DNA of 64,000 nt from NCBI RefSeq assembly GCF_014195325.1, contig NZ_JACIBK010000003.1:124001-188000 (forward strand), given 5' to 3'. Positions 15,158 through 23,541 of the stretch are shown piece after piece. Positions within the stretch are counted from its first letter, which is position 1; each line of letters starts with the position of its first letter. The translations under genes were made by a program, and so were the position numbers. This DNA is from Rhizobium sp. BK650 (GTDB lineage Bacteria; Pseudomonadota; Alphaproteobacteria; Rhizobiales; Rhizobiaceae). The notes under the pieces are model-generated. The model saw nothing but the letters and a program-made list of their open reading frames with translations. It did no database searches and had not been told where the DNA came from.

Positions 15158-15886
15158 TCAGAGCAGAGTCGGTTCCGGATCGGGGTCGTCGGCCACTTCC
15201 TCGATGATCTCGGGACTGTCGTTCCTGGGCGATCCAACGCCTTTGCCGATTTTCCACATCGTCATCAACTCGGCCGGGAAGGGCCTCATCAGGTCGTGAG
15301 GATCCGGTTCGGACGAAAGCCAGCGCTCGTAGTCCGCCCGGTGCAGGATGACAGGCATGCGATCATGGATCGTCGCCATCATTTCATTGGGTTCGCAGGT
15401 GATAATGGTGAAGGTCTTGAGGTCGATGCCGGTCTCGGGATCCTTCCAGATCTCCCACAGGCCTGCGAGCGCGAAGGGGGAATCGTCCTTCATCGCTATG
15501 GCATAAGGCTGCTTGTTTTTGCCCGTGCCGAAGATGTCCTTCCATTCGAAGAAGCCATTGATCGGCACAAGGCATCGCCGCGATCTATAGGCGGTCTTGA
15601 ACATCGGCTTCGTCGCGATATCCTCGCATCTGGCGTTGAACGGCGCGTTCATGCCCTTCTTCCAGAAGCGCGGCTTGAGCCCCCAGCTTGCGGCCTCGAA
15701 AATATGCCCAAATGTATCGGGTTCGCGCACCAGAGACCTGATAATGATGGGATAATCCTGCGACGGAGCGCCATTCCAGCGGGGGAACCGATTGCCGAGC
15801 GCATCGATGTCGCCGCCCTTAACGGCAAAGGCGAAGTTTCTGATCAGCTCTTCAAGCGTGGTTTTGACGTAAATGCGTCCGCACAT
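15158..15886 (-). CDS. SOS response-associated peptidase (SRAP/YedK/HMCES family)
   Basis: Protein of 242 residues. The catalytic Cys2 is exposed after Met removal (MCGRI). Other active-site features are N84 in FNARCE, E114 in GFFEW and H174 in IHDRMPVIL. YedK/HMCES proteins form a thiazolidine crosslink through Cys2 with abasic sites in single-stranded DNA, protecting them. The start is fixed by the need for Cys2. Acidic and proline-rich residues form the tail. No lexA or imuB-dnaE2 genes are adjacent. The assignment is secure. Confidence 0.95.
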   Translation of the reverse strand: MCGRIYVKTTLEELIRNFAFAVKGGDIDALGNRFPRWNGAPSQDYPIIIRSLVREPDTFGHIFEAASWGLKPRFWKKGMNAPFNARCEDIATKPMFKTAYRSRRCLVPINGFFEWKDIFGTGKNKQPYAIAMKDDSPFALAGLWEIWKDPETGIDLKTFTIITCEPNEMMATIHDRMPVILHRADYERWLSSEPDPHDLMRPFPAELMTMWKIGKGVGSPRNDSPEIIEEVADDPDPEPTLL

Positions 15887-16053
15887 GCCCGGTCTCCGTT
15901 GTTCTCAAAATGTTCACGGGCAGGCGGTTGAGTCAATGTATCATATTAGTTGTGACTTAAGCGCGGATGCAAGGCGGTTAAGGCGGCGTGGGCCCCACAT
16001 GGTGTGCGCAAGCCTTGGAGCGACAGCGCTCTCGATTATCTGGCGACGGGTCT

Positions 16054-16341
16054 TCAATCCCCGTTTCCATTCCGGACGAATTGCCACTCGATACCGGTAA
16101 TCCGCGTCGGCTTGACGATGTGCATGCGCGCCTGCAAGAGCCGGAGGGTCGGGACGAGTTTTTGGGGGTCTGCGATTTCCGCGGGGACGGGTCTGCCCAT
16201 CTCTTGATAATGCAGTTCCATTTCTTCGCGAAAATCCCGGATATCGAACGTGTCTATTCCTGCATTGTACCAGTCTACCAGGATGACATCACAGACAATA
16301 TCAAGGCTGTTCGGATCGTCGGCGTCGAGCAAAGGCGGCAT
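16054..16341 (-). CDS. Hypothetical protein
   Basis: Protein of 95 residues, acidic in its first half (DADDPNSLDIVCDVILVDWYNAGIDTFDIRDF) and with a basic, aliphatic second half ending RITGIEWQFVRNGNGD. AGAAGGTCCGCCA precedes the ATG at 16341. No family is recognised; there is no signal or membrane segment. A 19-base word in its 3-prime end (CTCGATACCGGTAATCCGC on the plus strand) is repeated at about 15128-15146, just after the SRAP gene. Confidence 0.55.
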   Translation of the reverse strand: MPPLLDADDPNSLDIVCDVILVDWYNAGIDTFDIRDFREEMELHYQEMGRPVPAEIADPQKLVPTLRLLQARMHIVKPTRITGIEWQFVRNGNGD

Positions 16342-16932
16342 TGGCGGACCTTCTGAAGATGGAGCTCATCCTTAAGTGTCCCTCCCGAGGCGTCTTTTCT
16401 GGCGCAGTGTCGTCGGATGGCTGGCGAACGTTTTGGGGGCTCGCCACCCAGCACCAAGACGAGCCCCGGCCCCGGTGCTGTTTCATCTGCGCCTCCACCG
16501 CGACAATTCGATTAGACCTCCGCGCGTCAAGGACAGCAATTCAACCAGTTGGGTTAGTTCAGCTGCCTGTGGCAGAGGGGCTCTGTTTTCGCGGGTTTTT
16601 TTCTGCCTGGAGCGCGGGAATAAATCTGTGGATAAAGTCGGAACGGCGCATTTGGGTTAGCCCGTAGGGGGACGGTCGGTTCGCTCCGGTGATGTCAACT
16701 CGATATTTCGGCGGCGCGGTGACTGGGTCATCCGCATCAAGAGATCTTCGGCCCGGCCAGTTGCGGCCGTTGGGCGAGGGCAGGCCGCGCGAGATGATCC
16801 CGCCTTCGGCTCCGCGTGCCGCCTCCTTGAGGGGAATGCAGCGTTCCAGCCGGGTCCCGGATTGACGAGGGCATTTTTCGCCTTAATAGGATCGAGCCGA
16901 GATGGGCGGCAAGCGCAGAACAAAGGGAGAGA
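16342..16932. other. Gene-poor interval
   Basis: I see no supported gene in these roughly 590 bases. Overlapping short frames on both strands lack ribosome-binding sites and consistent codon usage. No clear terminator or palindrome was found. Confidence 0.5.
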
Positions 16933-17169
16933 ATGGTGAGCGAACCGACGGTAGAAGATGCGACGAAGCGCATTTACGAGTCACTGCGGGCCGATAATGA
17001 GGATATCGATCGGCATATCGCCACTCTCAAGGCAGCCTTGGCGCGGGCTGGTCTGAAGGAGGCGGTCTTCGACCCCGCCAGGCTCGTGCAGAACAACCGG
17101 TCCGGCAGGAAGCTGATGCAGGCCTATTTCCGCCAGCGCGGCGTGACGGTCAAATTCTCGGCCGAGTGA
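16933..17169 (+). CDS. Small hypothetical protein, rhizobial type
   Basis: Protein of 78 residues, mostly helical and charged: EPTVEDATKRIYESLRADNEDIDRHIATLKAALARAGL followed by a basic C-terminal part (RSGRKLMQAYFRQRGVTVKF). AAAGGGAGAGA directly precedes the ATG. No domain is recognised. The heptad-like spacing of the first half suggests a short coiled coil. It is monocistronic and intracellular. Confidence 0.65.
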   Translation: MVSEPTVEDATKRIYESLRADNEDIDRHIATLKAALARAGLKEAVFDPARLVQNNRSGRKLMQAYFRQRGVTVKFSAE

Positions 17170-17442
17170 AGGCATGCTTTTTGGGGCAGGCAGGCCGCGG
17201 CGTGACGCCGGGCCGGGTTGCCTTGAACAGCGGTAAGATGACGGGCTCAAAGGAGCGGCTGCGCTTAGCCTCGATTGCTCACAGCATGTGCAAAACAGGC
17301 CATATTCAGAGATTCTCAATGCCGGTGGGGTAAAGGATATTTCCCGGAAGGAGATATCCTGGCCACGCAATACGCGAGGTGAGGTATCGAGAAAGACCCT
17401 CAGCTGGCAGTCGAAACAGATGGTCAGCGCGGTAGGACTGAT

Positions 17443-17793
17443 ATGAAGCCATGGATTTACCGCTTGGTCGTGAGCTTCGTGGTTCTGTATTGGACTTCAG
17501 CGCTCTTCTTCTGGGTCGCGCAAATCATTATCGCCGACGTGTCGACCGAATATTGCTTCGGAGAGCCTATCAGGTTCCAGTGCCGCAATTTCCCCGGCGC
17601 ATCCTTGGTGAATATCGCATTGTCCGTCTGGCCCGTGCTGACTCTTCTCCCCTTCTACTGGCTGAAGCCCAGTAACGGGCCGATCTGGTTGAACGTCGCT
17701 TATGCGTACTGGATCGCGATAGCTGTGGGATCGATTATCGTTTCCGTTCGCACTTCGGCCTGGTTGAGGGCGAAGCTGCGTCAAGGTGCATGA
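17443..17793 (+). CDS. Hypothetical membrane protein
   Basis: Protein of 116 residues with three hydrophobic segments (about 8-30, 52-73 and 83-104). The loop between the first two holds two cysteines (EYCFGEPIRFQCRN) that would face the periplasm and could form a disulfide. It ends with a basic tail. No family is recognised. The ATG is preceded only by a weak AGGAC sequence. Confidence 0.6.
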   Translation: MKPWIYRLVVSFVVLYWTSALFFWVAQIIIADVSTEYCFGEPIRFQCRNFPGASLVNIALSVWPVLTLLPFYWLKPSNGPIWLNVAYAYWIAIAVGSIIVSVRTSAWLRAKLRQGA

Positions 17794-18003
17794 GCCGCTG
17801 ACGCGGAATGGCCGCTGCCTGTGTCCGACCACTCGCTGCCCCATCGGGAGGGGGTGCCCTCTTCATGGAAAAGACGGACCTTTTCGCAAAGGCCCGGCTT
17901 TTCTGTCGCATCACGGGCATGACCGGGACAGACGGACGAACACGATGCCGGGCAGCCACCTAAGGAAGCGGTAAGAGCGGGAAACGCCGTACGTTCGTGC
18001 CGA

Positions 18004-18783
18004 TCAGGCTGATACGGGCGCCGGCATGTAGAAAGGTTCGCCGGTTTCCGCGAGCGTCTTCAGTCGCGACAGCGCTTCCGGCCAGCCGCCGCCGACGGCC
18101 TTGCTGGTGGCGGTCTCTCCGCCGAAATCGTCATGGGTCAGCGTCACCTTGCAGGCCTTGTCGCCGACGGGTTCCAGCAGCCAGGTCACGCGCGAGGCCG
18201 GGTCCACGGCGACGTCCGGCGACCATTGCGCGCTGAAAGAGTGCACGAAGCGGCGGGGCGGATCGATCTCCAGGACCTTTCCGACGATCATCGCGCGCTC
18301 GCCGACATGGAAGATAATGGCGCCGCCTGCGACCCATTCCGTATTCGAGGTCATGTTGAAGTGCTGCCAGAGCGGCGTTTTCTCGTCATCGGTCAAGATG
18401 GCCCACACGTCTTGCGGCGTGGCGCGAATGAACATTTCCCAGACATGTTTCGGTGCAGCAGATGCCATGGTCGCGTCCTTTCTCTCGACAGCGGTTTTAA
18501 GGTCGCTCATCGTGCGGGCGAAGGGCGCAGAAAAGCGCGACATCCAGCGATCCGCGATCTCCTGAACCGGAAGCGGATTGAGATAATGCAGCTTTTCCCG
18601 GCCGATCTTGCGGGTCACGACGAGATGGGCGTCTTCGAGCACGCCGAGGTGCTTCATCACCCCGAAGCGGGTGACGGGCTGGTCCCGCTCAAGCTCGCTC
18701 AGCGTCTGGCCGTCCCGTTCGCGCAGGCGGTCCAGAAGCTCGCGCCGGAGCGGATGCGCCAGGGCGTTGAAGATTTCATCCAT
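18004..18783 (-). CDS. ArsR-type repressor fused to SRPBCC (AHSA1-like) domain
   Basis: Protein of 259 residues with two domains. Residues 1-90 form an ArsR-type winged helix (DEIFNALAHPLRRELLDRLRERDGQTLSELE...VMKHLGVLEDAHLV). Residues about 110-250 form an SRPBCC/AHSA1 ligand-binding fold (VWEMFIRATPQDVWAILTDDEKTPLWQHF... and GGGWPEALSRLKTLAE). Such fusions are common in rhizobia and probably sense a hydrophobic ligand directly. The ATG at 18783 is chosen because the longer version would start beyond the operator. A perfect palindrome overlaps the region just upstream, fitting autoregulation. The target genes beyond itself are unknown. Confidence 0.85.
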   Translation of the reverse strand: MDEIFNALAHPLRRELLDRLRERDGQTLSELERDQPVTRFGVMKHLGVLEDAHLVVTRKIGREKLHYLNPLPVQEIADRWMSRFSAPFARTMSDLKTAVERKDATMASAAPKHVWEMFIRATPQDVWAILTDDEKTPLWQHFNMTSNTEWVAGGAIIFHVGERAMIVGKVLEIDPPRRFVHSFSAQWSPDVAVDPASRVTWLLEPVGDKACKVTLTHDDFGGETATSKAVGGGWPEALSRLKTLAETGEPFYMPAPVSA

Positions 18784-18794
18784 GTGACGACAAT

Positions 18795-18814
18795 ACGTGA
18801 CTAAATGGTCACGT
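18795..18814. promoter_or_regulatory. Perfect inverted repeat, likely autoregulatory operator
   Basis: ACGTGAC-TAAATG-GTCACGT: 7-bp arms with a 6-bp spacer, 12 bp upstream of the ArsR-SRPBCC start. A further GTGAC half-site and a GGTCAC lie on either side. Confidence 0.65.
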
Positions 18815-18885
18815 GTCAAGATGGTCACCTTTTAGGCGCCGGTTGCCCCTCGCGGCCGCCCGATAAAACAGCTGCCGGCCCGCAA

Positions 18886-19242
18886 TCAGATCCGCGGCTT
18901 CGGGGAAGGTTCTCGGTCGGAATTGCCGGAATTGGGTTCGCCCTTGGGTTCGATCAGCAGGACCTTGGCTTCCTTTGCGGCGCGCGGCCGGTGAACGACG
19001 CCCTTGGGGACGACGAAGAGCTCGCCGGCCCGGACCGTTCGGGAAGGCTCTCCTTCGATATCGATCTCGATTTCGCCCTCGAGCACGAGGAAGAAATCGT
19101 CGGTCGTTTCATGCCTGTGAAAGGGATATTCGCCCTGGAACCTGACGACCATCACGTCATTTTCATTGTAATCCGCGATGACGTGGGGGTCCCAGTGACT
19201 TGAGAAGCAGCCGAGCTTTTCCTCGAGGTTGACTGTTTTCAT
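18886..19242 (-). CDS. Cupin domain-containing protein
   Basis: Small protein of 118 residues with one cupin barrel. Motif 1 is FHRHETTDDFFLVLEGEIEI (metal ligands H-x-H and E) and motif 2 lies around GELFVVPKGVVHRP (third His). The short tail is polar. Such single-domain cupins bind a divalent metal and may be dioxygenases or isomerases; no substrate can be assigned. ATG at 19242 follows GGCGAG; the upstream in-frame extension is Arg-rich and not protein-like. Confidence 0.85.
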   Translation of the reverse strand: MKTVNLEEKLGCFSSHWDPHVIADYNENDVMVVRFQGEYPFHRHETTDDFFLVLEGEIEIDIEGEPSRTVRAGELFVVPKGVVHRPRAAKEAKVLLIEPKGEPNSGNSDREPSPKPRI

Positions 19243-19664
19243 GTTTCTCGCCTTTGACAAATAGATCCGCCAGTCGCTCGCCGGTGGGCTACCCGGAAGC
19301 CTGGAGCCCCGGAAGAAACACGGCGGCTGCGTCACGGTCTTGAACGTTTGTGCGCATTGACGGACCGCGCCCGAGGCTGCGGCCGGCTGCCGCCGCCCTC
19401 GTTCGACCCCGTGCGACCGCGCCGTCCACCGAAAGCTTAGCCGTCGATCTCGCACTATACCGCGGCCCATCCGCGGTCTCTGTACGATATAGGACAGACC
19501 GCCCCGGCTGCCGGGAATCGTGGTTAAACACAGGCGGGATCCGTCCCCCTCATCGGAGAGAGCCTAGCCTGCCACCACCCCGGCAGGCCCTTTTTCTGGC
19601 CGCTCGGGAACAAACCGGTCCTTTATGTGTTTCTTTGCGCTCGATTGCCACGGTTCATACAGCA
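19243..19664. other. Gene-poor interval
   Basis: About 420 bases between divergent genes with no supported coding region. It includes a GC-rich stretch 19360-19470 and a less GC-rich stretch around 19480-19560 that may hold promoters for the flanking genes, but no clear boxes were identified. Confidence 0.4.
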
Positions 19665-19853
19665 ATGTCCGAAGAGGAATTTTGCCAGCGCTTCTACAAC
19701 CGGCTGCAACTTCTGTTACGGGCGGGACGAAAAGCGCCGGTGCGCGATCCCGAAACCTACACGAAGGCTGTCGCCCCATCCTATTGGCGGGAGCTGGGCC
19801 AGCAGGGCTGGAGCCCCGAGCAATGCGCCGATCACGACGCCGCCTTTTGGTAG
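19665..19853 (+). CDS. Small hypothetical protein
   Basis: Protein of 62 residues beginning MSEEEFCQRFYNRLQLLLRAG and ending WSPEQCADHDAAFW. It is helical and soluble, with tryptophans and two cysteines toward the end. The start is chosen where protein-like sequence begins; longer in-frame versions begin in Arg-rich sequence. No family is recognised. Confidence 0.5.
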   Translation: MSEEEFCQRFYNRLQLLLRAGRKAPVRDPETYTKAVAPSYWRELGQQGWSPEQCADHDAAFW

Positions 19854-20008
19854 GGGCACCGCAGGTTCCTGTGCCGGTGCGGCGGTCTCCTCGCACGCGA
19901 AGAAATGCCATAGATAATCAGCCTTGCTTGCGGGGGCAGGGATCGGCCATGGCGGTCTTACCTTTATCGATCTACTATTAGGGCGTTGGAGCCGCTCAGG
20001 GTGCAGTT

Positions 20009-20320
20009 ATGCCGTCATCCCACTCATCAGAGCCAAGTCTATCCAGACTGAGAGACATCGGCTGGTCGCTGTGGGATCCTATCGGACTGATGCCGGAGGG
20101 ATGGAATTGGCGTGACGATGCTGCATCCGGCTTCGAAGACGAATACGACCATTATCTGAAAAGCGCGGCCGCAAAGCTTCGCGGAGGAGCGCCGGAAGCC
20201 GAGGTCGTGAACTATTTAGCGCATGTAGAAATCGATATCATGGGCCTTGGAGAAAGGCAGAACACGCTCGTCAGGGCTAAAGCAGTTGTTCAAGCCATCT
20301 TGGCGGATGACCTGATGTGA
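20009..20320 (+). CDS. Hypothetical protein with RDIGWSLWDPIGL motif
   Basis: Protein of 103 residues. The central sequence RDIGWSLWDPIGLMPEGWNW followed by EDEYDHYLKSAAAKLRGGA and a long helix with NYLAHVEIDIMGLGE recalls a family of short alphaproteobacterial proteins of unknown function, from memory. It is soluble with no signal peptide. It may be transcribed with the small gene at 19665. Confidence 0.7.
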   Translation: MPSSHSSEPSLSRLRDIGWSLWDPIGLMPEGWNWRDDAASGFEDEYDHYLKSAAAKLRGGAPEAEVVNYLAHVEIDIMGLGERQNTLVRAKAVVQAILADDLM

Positions 20321-20491
20321 GCATCCGCCGAAGGTGAGGCAGGCCCGGCGTTGTTGCCGCCCGGTCCACCATCCGGCCACGCTCAACCTTCGATGTCGCC
20401 CTTAGCTTGGGCCTTTGATCCCGCTCAATGCGGGAGGTTCGCAGCCCGGCTAACATGGTGAAAGAGTTGGCCTTGTTTGATGGGTGTACCA

Positions 20492-20695
20492 ATGAAACAT
20501 CGTGGGGACATCAAGGCGAGATATCGCCCCGTCGCGTCCCGCTTCGGCTTGTACGATGTCATCGATCAAGTAACGGGAAAGCCGGCGGAAGTGGATGTCA
20601 CTTCGGTCCTGCTTGAATCGGAGGAGGCCAGGCAACTCGTTGCTTATCTTTGCAGACACATGATCCCGCTCGATAGAGATCAGCCTGCGGCGTAA
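20492..20695 (+). CDS. Small hypothetical protein
   Basis: Protein of 67 residues, MKHRGDIKARYRPVASRF... with a predicted strand-helix pattern (GLYDVIDQVTGKPAEVDVTSVLLESEEARQLVAYL). It resembles small DNA- or RNA-associated proteins only in charge. No family is recognised. An in-frame ATG lies 15 bases upstream. Confidence 0.5.
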   Translation: MKHRGDIKARYRPVASRFGLYDVIDQVTGKPAEVDVTSVLLESEEARQLVAYLCRHMIPLDRDQPAA

Positions 20696-20782
20696 GGCCG
20701 TGGAGAAGCCGGGTTGGTCGACGCCGAAAAATCCAGCGCCGGCCGTGTGGGAAGTCATCAGCCGATATCTTGCGCCGAAGCC

Positions 20783-21526
20783 TCAGGCCGCTGCGAAGCC
20801 GCCATCGACGAGCAGTTCCTCGCCGCTGACGTAGCTGCTTTCATCCGACGCCAGGAACAATACCGCCTTGGCGACCTCTTGCGCCTCAGCGAGCCTGCCG
20901 AAAGGAATGGCCTGCTTCATCCATTCCTCCGTGCCGGCATTGTCTTGAAGATAGGTCTGCATTGCCGGTGTCAGGACCATGCCGGGGGAGATGACGTTCA
21001 CACGAATTCCGCGGCTTTTGAGATCGATTGTCCAGGCTCGCGCAAACGAACGGATGGCCGCCTTCGTCGCGCTATAGACGGAGAGGCTGGGGAAGCCCCT
21101 GCTGCCAGCGCACGATCCGGCCAATACGACGGCGCCGCCGGCTGACATCAGCGGCAGAGCCTTCTGCACCGTGAAGACAGTCCCCTTGACGTTGATGTCG
21201 AAGACACGGTCGAAATGGTCCTCCTCGATACCGCCGATCGGGGCGGACTCGGATATGCCTGCATTGGCGAACACCACGTCCACGCGACCATGATCGCGCT
21301 TTATCCGTGCGTAGAGCCTGTCGAGGGCGGCGGGGTCGCTCACATCGCCCTGAACGCCGACGGCGCCATTCGCGATGTCCTCGAGCGCTTTATCCAGGCG
21401 GTCCTGCCGGCGCCCTGTGACATACACGTGAGCACCCTCTGCTGCGAATGCCTTGGCCGTGGCCAGGCCGATGCCGTCCGTGCCGCCCGTTATCACCACA
21501 ACCTTATCGTCAAACCGTTTCACCAT
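20783..21526 (-). CDS. SDR family NAD(P)-dependent oxidoreductase
   Basis: Classical short-chain dehydrogenase of 247 residues. It has the cofactor loop TGGTDGIG (residues 13-20), NAG (88-90), and catalytic S138, Y151 and K155 in the YSATK motif. The C-terminal SGEELLVDGGF is typical. GRRQ after the second strand suggests NADPH preference. The substrate is unknown. It is divergent from a TetR repressor with two palindromic operators between them, so it is probably the repressor's target, as in many detoxification pairs. Confidence 0.93.
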   Translation of the reverse strand: MVKRFDDKVVVITGGTDGIGLATAKAFAAEGAHVYVTGRRQDRLDKALEDIANGAVGVQGDVSDPAALDRLYARIKRDHGRVDVVFANAGISESAPIGGIEEDHFDRVFDINVKGTVFTVQKALPLMSAGGAVVLAGSCAGSRGFPSLSVYSATKAAIRSFARAWTIDLKSRGIRVNVISPGMVLTPAMQTYLQDNAGTEEWMKQAIPFGRLAEAQEVAKAVLFLASDESSYVSGEELLVDGGFAAA

Positions 21527-21547
21527 GTCGTTGCTCGCTTCCTAATT

Positions 21548-21592
21548 AAGTGGAGGATTGCTCCACTTTCTATATGGAGGTACGCTCCACTT
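21548..21592. promoter_or_regulatory. Two inverted repeats between SDR and TetR genes
   Basis: AAGTGGAG-GATTG-CTCCACTT (21548-21568) is perfect. ATATGGAG-GTACG-CTCCACTT (21572-21592) shares the right arm and the 5-bp spacer. Centres are 24 bp apart. They are almost certainly operators of the adjacent TetR repressor acting on both divergent genes. Confidence 0.75.
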
Positions 21593-21630
21593 AGCAAGTC
21601 GCATCAGGGCAAATTTTGAGAGGCAATCTT

Positions 21631-22185
21631 TTGGCTGATGAAATTCCATTGCGGGCCGACGCCCAGCGAAACCGGGAACGTATCCTGGCCGCAGCCGAGG
21701 AAGTCTTTCTTAAAAAGGGGGCCACCGCGTCGCTGGATGATGTCGCAAAGCGTGCCGGCGTCGGCATCGGGACGCTTTACCGTCGCTTCCCGACACGAGA
21801 GGAGCTTCTGGCTGCAGCCTATAGCTCTCGCTTTTTGGCCCTTGCCGAAACCAGCCGAGCAAGAGACACAGGACATGATCCGCTGAACGCGATGCGGGCT
21901 TATCTGGAAGAACTCGTTCAGCACACCAACGTCTATAGTGGCCTCGCCGCATCGCTTGGAACAGTGTTGCAGGTCGGTACACCCGGCTGTGCGGCAGCCA
22001 GCAAGGAGGGGATGCGGCTTCTGGAAAATGCGCAGACGGCGGGGGTTATCCGGCATGACATCGACTTCAGCGACATCGTATGCATAGCAACCGCCATCTC
22101 GCTCGCCACAGGGCAAGAGAGTTTGCCAAAGGCGCAGATAGTTCGTCTCGTCGGAGTGTTCATGGACGGGATGGCCGTGCGCTGA
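21631..22185 (+). CDS. TetR/AcrR family repressor
   Basis: Protein of about 184 residues. The N-terminal HTH reads RADAQRNRERILAAAEEVF, SLDDVAKRAGVGIGTLYRRFPTREELL, and the C-terminal domain is of the TetR type with PLNAMRAYLEELVQHTNVYSGLAASLG. No ATG is available near the HTH; TTG at 21631 is preceded by GAGAGG at a good distance, while TTG at 21616 is an alternative. It is divergent from the SDR gene with twin palindromes between them. The inducer is unknown. Confidence 0.88.
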   Translation: MADEIPLRADAQRNRERILAAAEEVFLKKGATASLDDVAKRAGVGIGTLYRRFPTREELLAAAYSSRFLALAETSRARDTGHDPLNAMRAYLEELVQHTNVYSGLAASLGTVLQVGTPGCAAASKEGMRLLENAQTAGVIRHDIDFSDIVCIATAISLATGQESLPKAQIVRLVGVFMDGMAVR

Positions 22186-22191
22186 GCTTTA

Positions 22192-22220
22192 GCCGATGAG
22201 CGCTATCGGCGCCAAGTGTC
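22192..22220. repeat. Short palindrome related to the head of element A
   Basis: GCCGATGAGCGCTATCGGCGCCAAGTG... carries the ATGASCGCT...GCGCCAAG-GTCAT pattern seen at 5568 and 25184, but without the element A tail. Similarity is visible by eye only. Confidence 0.35.
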
Positions 22221-22426
22221 ATGCCGCCGAGCCGCACCGCCGCCGCAACCTGCCATTTCAGTCTACGATCGCTTTCGGCCGAGGCTGCCGCCCCTTCATG
22301 AGAGGAAGCAATCCGGACGTAGACGCCTGTCTAGGGTTCCAGAAAGCCTGTATAAGGTCGGGCGGGTTCAGGGGCATGCGAAGCCTCGCCGCCACGACCC
22401 GCGTCGATTTTTCGAGGGGTAAGAAT

Positions 22427-22831
22427 ATGGCGGCCGTGACCGACCTTGCGACATTGCTGGCAACGATGGATCCCGTGCTGCAGGAGGGGGAATTCGCCTT
22501 CTGTACGCTTTCGGAAGAGGCGCTTGCCGCTTGCCAGCCCCTGCGGCCGCTGGGACTGTTTCGCGAGGCAGAGGGCGTGACGGTGATCCTGCCGGTCGAG
22601 GTGGCGTTGGAACGGGGATTTGCGATCGGCACGCCGTTGCGCTGGATCACCCTCAATGTTCATTCTGCGCTGGAGGCGGTCGGCCTGACCGCCGCCTTTG
22701 CAACGGCACTGACGCAAGAAGGGATCAGCGCCAATGTCGTCGCGGGGTATTACCACGACCACATCTTCATGCCGGCGGCGGATGCCCCGCGCGCGATCAA
22801 GGCGCTGAAAGCGCTGTCGGCGGGTACGTGA
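22427..22831 (+). CDS. ACT domain-containing protein (COG3602-like)
   Basis: Protein of 134 residues. It begins MAAVTDLATLLATMDPVLQEGEFAFCTLSEE and contains REAEGVTVILPVEVA followed by ITLNVHSALEAVGLTAAFATAL and NVVAGYYHDHIFMP, the pattern of the COG3602 ACT-type proteins. ACT domains bind amino acids, so a ligand-sensing role is likely; the ligand is unknown. ATG at 22427 follows GAGGGGTAAG. The in-frame upstream sequence includes a repeat palindrome and is not protein-like. Confidence 0.85.
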   Translation: MAAVTDLATLLATMDPVLQEGEFAFCTLSEEALAACQPLRPLGLFREAEGVTVILPVEVALERGFAIGTPLRWITLNVHSALEAVGLTAAFATALTQEGISANVVAGYYHDHIFMPAADAPRAIKALKALSAGT

Positions 22832-22912
22832 AATCGCGCGGAACGCGCCCTCAAGGCGGGTATCACGATTTTGCCGATGCCCGCGGACGGCTACCCGAAG
22901 CCGTTGCCTCTG

Positions 22913-23338
22913 TCAGAATTGAAGCACGATCTGCTCGGGAGGCTCCTTGTTGAAATCGGAATATCGAATCCACCGCGGCGTCGCCTTGAACATCACGGCC
23001 CCTCTCTCGATGAACGGCCTGGCAGCCGGAACGCTGTTGAGATAAGCTTCCTGGTATTGTTCGATATCGGCAGCAGGAACCCTTGTTGCCTCACCCTCGT
23101 ATTGAACCGTGATATTGTCGTTCCATCCGACTACGAACGCAACGCCGGGACGCTCCGCGAGATTGTCGAACTTTCGCGTTTCCTTGAAAGTGCTGAACAC
23201 GGCCTCAAGATTGTCGCGCACCGAGAAGTCAACCGTAGCAGCCTCCGGCGTTCCATTACGATGGCAGGTCGCAATGACTGCCAAGCTGTGCTTTCTCAGG
23301 AACTCAAGGATCATGCGTCTCGTATGATCTTCGTTCAT
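22913..23338 (-). CDS. Pyridoxamine 5-phosphate oxidase-like FMN-binding protein
   Basis: Protein of 141 residues with the split-barrel pattern of PNPOx-like proteins: LRKHSLAVIATCHRNGTPEAATVDFSVRDN, then VFSTFKETRKFDNLAERPGVAFVVGW and VQYEGEATRV. Members bind FMN, F420 or heme; the activity here is unknown and true PdxH is longer. GAGGGGGC precedes the ATG at 23338. It is monocistronic. Confidence 0.85.
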   Translation of the reverse strand: MNEDHTRRMILEFLRKHSLAVIATCHRNGTPEAATVDFSVRDNLEAVFSTFKETRKFDNLAERPGVAFVVGWNDNITVQYEGEATRVPAADIEQYQEAYLNSVPAARPFIERGAVMFKATPRWIRYSDFNKEPPEQIVLQF

Positions 23339-23541
23339 TATCTTGCCCCCTCGGTGAGTGTTCTCGATCTTTGTGCAGTCCCAGGGGTCAGCCCGCCGGC
23401 CTCAGAGAGTCTGGCCGCCAGCGCCGCGAGCTTGCGAGATATGCAACTCATCAGCGTCATGACAGGCGTCACCCAAGGCGGCGGTTGTCAGCCGTATCAA
23501 CGAGTTTCGGCTTTGCTCGACACGACGATGCCCGCTGTTGG

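Noticed and set aside
15056-15931. Plus-strand frame over the SRAP gene
   Set aside because: Antisense to a gene with complete SRAP catalytic residues.
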